Positions 58,490 to 64,000 of a stretch of DNA of 64,000 bases are shown here, in pieces. Under the pieces are notes generated by a model. The model had not been told where the DNA came from. It ran no database searches and saw only the letters and a list, made by a program, of their open reading frames with translations. Both the position numbers and the translations under genes were made by a program. Positions within the stretch are counted from its first letter, which is position 1; each line of letters begins with the position of its first letter. The DNA lies in NCBI RefSeq assembly GCF_013376045.1, contig NZ_JABMJG010000006.1, forward strand, positions 372,001 to 436,000, given 5' to 3'. Source of the stretch: Variovorax sp. SG517 (lineage in GTDB: Bacteria > Pseudomonadota > Gammaproteobacteria > Burkholderiales > Burkholderiaceae_C).

Positions 58490-59092
58490 ATGAGCACCCC
58501 CGACCTCAGCGCCTTCCACATCCGCAAGTGGTACCTCCAGATCGAGGACACCCTGGCCGGCGAGACCGGCGCACCCGCCGACGGCGAGCCGCTGCGCAAG
58601 ATCGTAATCGCCGCCTGCCTGCGCAACCCCTTCGCGGGCCGCTACGTCGAAGACCTGTCGTCCTGGATCGCGCCTTCGCCCGAGCTGGGCAAGGAGTTCG
58701 GCCGCCGCATCCGCGAGGCCGCGGGCGGGCAGGCCATCGAGAGCTACGGCAAGGCCTGCCTGGTGGGCATCGACGGCGAATACGAGCACGGCAACGCGCT
58801 GCTGACCAATCCCGCCGCCAACCCGGTGCGCGAAGGCGTGGGTGGCGGCAAGTCGTGGGTGCCTTCCACCGGCAAGCGCGGCGGGCCCGGCACCGTCATC
58901 GACATTCCGCTGGCGCACAAGGACGCGCTGTACGTGCGCTCGCACTACGACACCGTCTCGGCCATGTTCGGCGACGGCCCCAACCGCGACGAGGTGGTGC
59001 TGATCTGGGCCTTCGCCACGCGCGGGCGGCTCAACGCGCGCCTGGGCGGCCTGAAGGCCTCGGAGATCAAGGGCGAGGACGGCCTCGTCTGA
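58490..59092 (+). CDS. AA_synth (DUF1185) family protein
   Basis: 200 residues. The pattern IRKWYLQIEDTLAGETG, KIVIAACLRNPFAGRYVEDL and VVLIWAFATRGRLNARLGGL matches the AA_synth/DUF1185 family, whose name reflects an early link to amino acid synthesis; its biochemical function is not established. The conserved KSWVPSTGKRGGPG loop and the His-rich IPLAHKDALYVRSHYDT are likely active-site parts. Such genes often occur with Bug proteins in degradation operons. Confidence 0.88.
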   Translation: MSTPDLSAFHIRKWYLQIEDTLAGETGAPADGEPLRKIVIAACLRNPFAGRYVEDLSSWIAPSPELGKEFGRRIREAAGGQAIESYGKACLVGIDGEYEHGNALLTNPAANPVREGVGGGKSWVPSTGKRGGPGTVIDIPLAHKDALYVRSHYDTVSAMFGDGPNRDEVVLIWAFATRGRLNARLGGLKASEIKGEDGLV

Positions 59093-59112
59093 GCGCGGCC
59101 GGAGCAACGCAC

Positions 59113-59985
59113 ATGCAGCGCCGCGATTTCCGCCTGAGCCACGATGGCCTGGGCTTCCACGTCACCGAATGGGGCGAGCCCGATGCGTGGCCGGTGCTGA
59201 TGCTGCATGGCATCCGCGGCTATGCCGAGACCTTCGCGGGCGTGGCGGCGGCGCTGCAGCCCGGGTTCCGCGTCATCGCCTTCGACCAGCGCGGCCGCGG
59301 CGAGACCGACTGGGACCCGAGGCACGACTACTACACCGACACCTACGTTGCCGACGTCGAGGCGCTGGTGGCGCAGCTGGGCCTGCAGCGTTTCGACCTG
59401 CTCGGCCATTCGATGGGCGGCATCAACGCCATCGTGTATGCCGCGCGCCATGCCGGCCAGGTCCGCCGCCTGGTGATCGAGGACGCCGGCCCCGGCGCCT
59501 TCGACGCCAGCGACGGCGCCACCCGCATCCGCAGGGAACTGGCGAGCACGCCCAACGCCTTTGCTTCCTGGGACGAAGCCGCCGCGTTCATGCGCGCGCT
59601 GCGCCCCACGGTGACGGAGGAAGCGCGCCAGCAGCGGCTGCAGAGCATGCTCAAGCCCATGAGCGGCGGCGGCTTCACCTGGCGCTACGACCATGCGGGC
59701 ATCGCCGCCACGCGCCTGAACCCCGACCCCACCCGCCAGGTGGACCTTGCCGCATACGTGAGGCAGCTGCAGTGCGAGACCCTCGTGGTGCGCGGCGGCC
59801 GCTCCGACTACCTGCAGCCGGCCATGGCCGAGCACATGCGCGCGCTCAACCCGCGAATCTCCACGCTTGAGATTCCCGATGCGGGCCACTACGTCCACGA
59901 CGACCAGCCGGCGCTCTTCGCCGAGGCCGTCACCACCTTCCTGAAGCGGCCCGAGGCGGCCGCCGCGGGCCAGTCCCATCCATGA
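59113..59985 (+). CDS. Alpha/beta hydrolase
   Basis: 290 residues from ATG 59113. Oxyanion HG (LMLHGIRGYAETF), nucleophile elbow LLGHSMGGINAI (Ser ~103), acid Asp in the late strand region near SDYLQP, and catalytic His in IPDAGHYVHDD. A cap domain is inserted after ~residue 135. It resembles carbon-carbon bond hydrolases and enol-lactone hydrolases of aromatic pathways. The stop overlaps the NIPSNAP start by four bases. Confidence 0.93.
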   Translation: MQRRDFRLSHDGLGFHVTEWGEPDAWPVLMLHGIRGYAETFAGVAAALQPGFRVIAFDQRGRGETDWDPRHDYYTDTYVADVEALVAQLGLQRFDLLGHSMGGINAIVYAARHAGQVRRLVIEDAGPGAFDASDGATRIRRELASTPNAFASWDEAAAFMRALRPTVTEEARQQRLQSMLKPMSGGGFTWRYDHAGIAATRLNPDPTRQVDLAAYVRQLQCETLVVRGGRSDYLQPAMAEHMRALNPRISTLEIPDAGHYVHDDQPALFAEAVTTFLKRPEAAAAGQSHP

Positions 59986-60278
59986 TCCACGAACTCAGAA
60001 CCTACACCCTCGTCCCCGGCGGCGTGCGCGACTACCTGCGCATCTACAACGAGTGCGGCCGCGAGCTGCAGACCCGCACGCTCGGGCAGCTGGTCGCGTT
60101 GATGACGCCCGAAAGCGGCGACATCAACCAGCTGGTCTTCCACTGGGCCTTCGACAGCCTCGAAGAACGCGCGCGCCGCCGCACCGCGCTGATGGCCGAC
60201 CCGGCCTTCGCGGAATTCCGCAAGCAGGTGCGCCACCTGCTGGTGCGCCAGGAGAGCCGGCTGCTCTCGCCCGTCTGA
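59982..60278 (+). CDS. NIPSNAP-family protein
   Basis: 98 residues, ATGA overlap with the hydrolase. MIHELRTYTLVPGGVRDYLR is the standard NIPSNAP (dimeric ferredoxin-like) opening, and LNQ-type INQLVFHWAFDSLEERARRR the middle strand and helix. Small soluble protein found in many catabolic operons; function unknown. Confidence 0.9.
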   Translation: MIHELRTYTLVPGGVRDYLRIYNECGRELQTRTLGQLVALMTPESGDINQLVFHWAFDSLEERARRRTALMADPAFAEFRKQVRHLLVRQESRLLSPV

Positions 60279-60325
60279 GGCGCTCGCGCAGGCCGCCGTT
60301 TCCGTCCCAGTCCCAAGGAGTTCCC

Positions 60326-62008
60326 ATGAGCGCTTCCGTGGAAGCCCCCGTCCTCATCATCGGCGCCGGCCCGGTCGGCGTGACGCTGGCCAACCTGCTG
60401 GGCAGCTACGGCGTGCAGACCCTGGTGGTCGAGCGCAGCACGGCGGTGTTCGACTTTCCGCGCGCCGTGGGGCTGGACGACGAGGCCCTGCGCACCTTCC
60501 AGGCCACCGGCCTGGCCGAGGAGATGCTGCGCGACATGATCCAGAACGTACCCATGCGCATGTACACCGCGCGCAAGCAGTGCTTCGCCGAGATACTGCC
60601 CAGCACGCGCGAGTTCGGCTGGTTCCGCCGCAACCTGTTCTCGCAGCCCCTGGGCGAGAAGACGCTGCGCCGCGGCCTGGCGCGTTTCGACCACGTGCAG
60701 CTGCGGCTCGGCTTGGAGCTGGTGGGCCTGGTGCAGGACGAGGCGGGCGTGACCGCCACCCTGCGCGACGAAGCCGGTGCCGAGCACCAGGTGCGCGCCG
60801 CCTATGCGGTGGCCTGCGACGGCGGGCGCAGCGCCGTGCGCGAGATGCTCGGGCTGTCCTACGAGGGGCGCACCCACCCTGCCAAGTGGGTGGTGATCGA
60901 ATGCGACCAGGATCCGCTCGACGCGCCCTACACCGCGCTGCACTGCGACCCCGAGCGCCCCTACGTCTGCCTGCGCCTGCCCTACGGCCTGCGGCGCTGG
61001 GAGTTCATGCTCTTTCCCGGCGAGGATGGCGAGCAGATGCTCGCGCCCGACAAGGTGCGCGAGCTGCTGGGCCGCCACGTGGCCGACCCGGCGGCGCTGA
61101 ACGTGATACGGGCGCGCGTGTACACCCACAACTCGCGCGTGGCCGGCAGCTTCGTCGCGGGCCGCGTCTGCCTGGCCGGCGATGCCGCGCACATCACGCC
61201 GCCGTGGATTGGCCAGGGCCTCAACGCTGGCGTGCGCGATGCGTTCAACCTCGGCTGGAAGCTCGCCTGGATCCTCCAGGGCCGGCTGCGGCCCGAGCTG
61301 CTGGCCAGCTACCACGACGAACGCCATGCCCATGCCAAGGCCATGATCGACCTGGCCGACACCTTCGGCGCCGTGCTGTCGCAGCGCAACCCGCCGCTGG
61401 CCTGGGCGCGCGATCGCTTCTTCATGGCGATCCGGAACATTCCGAAGGTGCGCGACTACGTGCTGCAGATGAAGTTCAAGCCCATGCCGCGCTTCGCGAA
61501 GGGCATTGTGCGCAACAGCGGCGTGGCCGGGCGCGACGCGCTCGTGGGCCGCATGTTCATCCAGCCCAACGTGGAGCGCGAACGCGGCCTGCCGCGCAAG
61601 CTCGACGACGTGGTCGGCGCGCGCTTCGCGCTGCTGAGCTGGCGCTGCGATGCGCTGGCCGGCGCGCCCACCGCGCTGCACGCGCAGCTCGCCCGGCTGG
61701 GCTGTGACCACTACGTGGCCGTGCGCTCGCGCAGCATGGGCAACGAGGCCGGCTCGCCGATGCCCGGACAACTCTCGGGCACGGTGATCGAGGACCTGGA
61801 GAACACGCTGCATTTCTGGTTCCAAGGCAAGGACGTGGACTGGGTGCTGATCCGCCCCGACCGCTTCATCGCCGCCGTCGGCCGCCGGGCCGACGCCGCG
61901 GCCGAACTGGGCAGCTTCTGCGATGCCGTGCTGGCCCCCGACGACACGGCGCGGCCGCAGGCCGCGGCCAATCAATCCCTTAAGCAGGCCGAGGCCCTGG
62001 CGGCCTGA
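60326..62008 (+). CDS. FAD-dependent aromatic hydroxylase (MhpA-like)
   Basis: 560 residues from ATG 60326 behind AAGGAG. Class A flavin monooxygenase motifs: VLIIGAGPVGVTLANLLG (GxGxxG), the DG-type fingerprint VACDGGRSAVREMLG, and GDAAHITPPWIGQGLNAGVRD, in the form seen in 3-(3-hydroxyphenyl)propionate and related phenol hydroxylases. The C-terminal ~180 residues are a thioredoxin-like domain as in that group. It should hydroxylate a phenolic acid, preparing ring cleavage; the exact substrate is not predictable. Confidence 0.92.
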   Translation: MSASVEAPVLIIGAGPVGVTLANLLGSYGVQTLVVERSTAVFDFPRAVGLDDEALRTFQATGLAEEMLRDMIQNVPMRMYTARKQCFAEILPSTREFGWFRRNLFSQPLGEKTLRRGLARFDHVQLRLGLELVGLVQDEAGVTATLRDEAGAEHQVRAAYAVACDGGRSAVREMLGLSYEGRTHPAKWVVIECDQDPLDAPYTALHCDPERPYVCLRLPYGLRRWEFMLFPGEDGEQMLAPDKVRELLGRHVADPAALNVIRARVYTHNSRVAGSFVAGRVCLAGDAAHITPPWIGQGLNAGVRDAFNLGWKLAWILQGRLRPELLASYHDERHAHAKAMIDLADTFGAVLSQRNPPLAWARDRFFMAIRNIPKVRDYVLQMKFKPMPRFAKGIVRNSGVAGRDALVGRMFIQPNVERERGLPRKLDDVVGARFALLSWRCDALAGAPTALHAQLARLGCDHYVAVRSRSMGNEAGSPMPGQLSGTVIEDLENTLHFWFQGKDVDWVLIRPDRFIAAVGRRADAAAELGSFCDAVLAPDDTARPQAAANQSLKQAEALAA

Positions 62009-62071
62009 AGCCCCGCGCAAACCGCGCCCAAACGCCCGCGCCCAAACGCCCGCCCCGCGAGCCCTCCCACC

Positions 62072-63499
62072 ATGTACCCAGAACTCTCGCTCTACATCGC
62101 CGGCCGCTTCATCGACGCGCAGGGCCGGCGCACGCAGGCCGTGCACGATCCCGCCATGCTGCAGCCGCTGGGCCTGCTGCCGTGGGCCGAGGCCGAAGAC
62201 GTCGAGGCCGCCGTGCAGGCCGCCCATGCGGCCTTCGCGGGCTGGCGGCGCGTGTCGCCGCTCGAACGCTCGGACCTGTTGCGCCGCGTGGCCGCGCTGG
62301 CCCGTGAGCGCGCGCCGGAGATCGGCCGCGCCATGACGCTGGACAACGGCAAGCCGCTGGCCGACGCCGTGGCCGAGGTGCTGAACGCCGCCGAGCACGT
62401 CGAGTGGCATGCGGAGGAGGGCCGCCGCGTCTACGGCCGCGTGGTGCCCGCGCGTCAGCCGGGCGTGCGCCAGCTGGTGGTGCGCGAGCCGGTGGGCGTG
62501 TGCGCCGCCTTCAGCCCGTGGAACTTTCCCTTCGGCCAGGCGATGAAGAAGGCCGCCGCCGCCATCGCGGCTGGCTGCCCCATCGTGCTCAAGGGGCCGG
62601 AGGAATCGCCCAGCGCGCTGGTGGCCATGGCGCGCCTCTTCCACGATGCCGGCCTGCCGCCGGGCGTGTTCAACCTGCTGTGGGGCGTGCCGGCGGACAT
62701 CTCGCGCCAGCTCATCGAGTCGCCGCTGGTGCGCGTGGTCTCGTTCACCGGCTCGGTGCCCGTGGGCCGGCAGCTGGCCGCACTGGCCGGCCAGCACATG
62801 AAGCGCATGACCATGGAACTGGGCGGCCATGCGCCGGTGCTGGTGTTCGACGATGCCGACGTGGACGCCGCCGTGGCCTTGCTGGCGCGGCTGAAGACGC
62901 GCAACGCCGGCCAGGTCTGCGTGTCGCCGACGCGCTTCCATGTGCAGTCGGGCGTGCACGACCGCTTTGCCGCCGCCTTTGCGGATGCGCTGGGCGCGGT
63001 CAAGGTGGGCCACGGCCTGGAGGATGGCGTGCAGATGGGCCCGCTGATCCACGAGCGCCGTTTCCAGGCCGTGCAGGCGTTGGTGGACGACGCACGCGCG
63101 CGCGGCGCTGAGCTGCTAGCGGGCGACGGGCACATCGGAGCAAAAGGCCACTTCCATGCGCCGACGCTGCTGGCCAACGTGCCCGCCGATGCACGCGTGA
63201 TGCACGAAGAGCCATTCGGCCCCGTCGCCGCGCTGTCGCGCTTCGACACCGTCGAAGAGGCGCTGCAGCAGGCCAATGCATTGCCCTTCGGTCTGGCGAG
63301 CTATGTCTTTACCCGTTCGCTGCAAACCGCGACCCGCGTGGGCGACGGCCTCGAGGCCGGCATGGTGAACATCAACCATTCGGGCATGGCGCATCCGGAG
63401 CTGCCCTTCGGCGGCGTGAAGGACAGCGGCTTCGGCAGCGAAGGCGGCACCGAATCCTTCGACAGCTTTCTCAGTACCAAGCTCATCACCCAGATCTGA
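62072..63499 (+). CDS. NAD(P)-dependent aldehyde dehydrogenase (1)
   Basis: 475 residues. FSPWNFPFGQAMKKAAAAIA, KGPEESPSALVAMARLF (cofactor site), FTGSVPVGRQL, catalytic Glu in TMELGGHAPVLVF and catalytic Cys in RNAGQVCVSPTRF, plus the closing PFGGVKDSGFGSEGG. The pattern fits succinate-semialdehyde dehydrogenase-like ALDHs (GabD/Sad branch). Likely oxidises the aldehyde formed by the ThDP enzyme or in side-chain removal. Confidence 0.92.
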   Translation: MYPELSLYIAGRFIDAQGRRTQAVHDPAMLQPLGLLPWAEAEDVEAAVQAAHAAFAGWRRVSPLERSDLLRRVAALARERAPEIGRAMTLDNGKPLADAVAEVLNAAEHVEWHAEEGRRVYGRVVPARQPGVRQLVVREPVGVCAAFSPWNFPFGQAMKKAAAAIAAGCPIVLKGPEESPSALVAMARLFHDAGLPPGVFNLLWGVPADISRQLIESPLVRVVSFTGSVPVGRQLAALAGQHMKRMTMELGGHAPVLVFDDADVDAAVALLARLKTRNAGQVCVSPTRFHVQSGVHDRFAAAFADALGAVKVGHGLEDGVQMGPLIHERRFQAVQALVDDARARGAELLAGDGHIGAKGHFHAPTLLANVPADARVMHEEPFGPVAALSRFDTVEEALQQANALPFGLASYVFTRSLQTATRVGDGLEAGMVNINHSGMAHPELPFGGVKDSGFGSEGGTESFDSFLSTKLITQI

Positions 63500-63510
63500 A
63501 TCGGAACCCC

Positions 63511-64000
63511 ATGCTGACTCTCGACGACCCCTCGCTGCTGCGCGAGCAATGCCTGGTGGCGGGCGAATGGATATCCGCCGAGCGGACCATCGCCGTCACC
63601 AACCCCGCCACCGGCGCGCTGATCGCGCACGTGCCCCGGCTGGACGCCGCCGCCACACGGCGTGCCATCGAGGGGGCCGAGGCCGCCTGGCCGCAGTGGC
63701 GCCGCCGCACCGCGCACGAGCGCTCGGCCATCCTCGCGCGCTGGCACGCGCTCATCCTGCAGAACCAGGAAGACCTGGCGCGCATCATGACGGCCGAGCA
63801 GGGCAAGCCGCTCGCGGAGGCGCGCGGCGAGATCGCCTACGCGGCCTCCTTCATCCAGTGGTTCGGCGAAGAAGCCAAGCGCGTGTATGGCGAGACCATC
63901 CCTTCGCCCGTGGCCTCGCAGCGCATCGTGGTCGTGCGCGAGCCGGTGGGGGTGTGCGCCGCCATCACGCCATGGAACTTCCCCGCGGCCATGATCACGC
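63511..64000 (+). CDS. NAD(P)-dependent aldehyde dehydrogenase (2), cut by window edge
   Basis: Only the first 163 residues are present. MTAEQGKPLAEARGEIAYAA and VREPVGVCAAITPWNFPAAM are the GabD-type ALDH N-terminal region. It starts 11 bases after the first ALDH and is clearly a different paralogue (longer N-terminus, GabD-like). The catalytic Glu and Cys lie beyond the window. Confidence 0.9.
   Translation, partial: MLTLDDPSLLREQCLVAGEWISAERTIAVTNPATGALIAHVPRLDAAATRRAIEGAEAAWPQWRRRTAHERSAILARWHALILQNQEDLARIMTAEQGKPLAEARGEIAYAASFIQWFGEEAKRVYGETIPSPVASQRIVVVREPVGVCAAITPWNFPAAMIT

Noticed and set aside
60044..63052. A 1002-codon minus-strand frame opposite the hydroxylase and aldehyde dehydrogenase genes
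   Set aside because: His/Arg/Gln-rich shadow. The plus-strand genes have clear family motifs.

Overview
The window is uniformly GC-rich (roughly two thirds G+C) and densely coding. Genes are packed in long same-strand operons, often with ATGA or GTGA stop/start overlaps. Four Bug-type solute-binding proteins with no membrane partner, IclR/AraC regulation, DadA-like oxidases and aromatic catabolism genes point to a betaproteobacterium of the Burkholderiales, most like Comamonadaceae/Variovorax. That placement is inference; there is no rRNA or marker gene here. I see no tRNA, rRNA, CRISPR array or recognisable transposase.

Region by region. (1) 0-2.4 kb is decaying DNA: a small hypothetical gene, the C-terminal end of a short-chain dehydrogenase, a frameshifted VOC protein and a doubly frameshifted polysaccharide deacetylase. 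(2) 2.6-16.8 kb is one minus-strand operon of ten genes. It encodes an oligopeptide-type ABC importer with an M14 deacylase inside it, then a DadA-like oxidase fused to half of a hydroxyacid-dehydrogenase domain, an A-T-C NRPS, a DMT exporter and a FAD/NAD(P)-binding enzyme. A divergent AraC regulator (16.9 kb) faces its promoter. (3) 17.9-42.1 kb is a type III secretion locus. A minus-strand arm holds sctQ, sctR and a 3296-residue protein; a plus-strand arm runs sctV-S-C-D-F-I-J-K-L-N-O-T-U. It is bracketed by two closely similar AraC regulators in inverted orientation, and beyond these lie a LuxR-family regulator without a synthase and a headless moaA fragment. (4) 45.1-47.4 kb has a small acidic protein coupled to a RecQ-family helicase. 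(5) 47.6-64 kb is a catabolic island: an IclR regulator, a minus-strand operon (two GSTs, three Bug proteins) and a divergent plus-strand operon (Bug protein, ThDP decarboxylase-like enzyme, SDR, Asp-box propeller, VOC protein, AA_synth protein, alpha/beta hydrolase, NIPSNAP, flavin hydroxylase, two aldehyde dehydrogenases, the last cut by the window edge).

The most unusual system is the type III locus. All core export, ring, ATPase and needle/rod genes are present. However, SctU has lost the near-universal NPTH self-cleavage motif (it reads HSAR), and no ruler/switch protein SctP, gatekeeper SctW or translocators can be found. The sctQ-sctR arm leads instead into a giant protein with coiled coil, hydrophobic regions, a caspase-like His/Cys pair, repeated modules and tandem helical repeats. 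A strong hairpin separates the needle gene from the rod gene. I suggest a type III apparatus that has lost the classical substrate switch and exports, or works with, this giant protein. That is inference and is testable.
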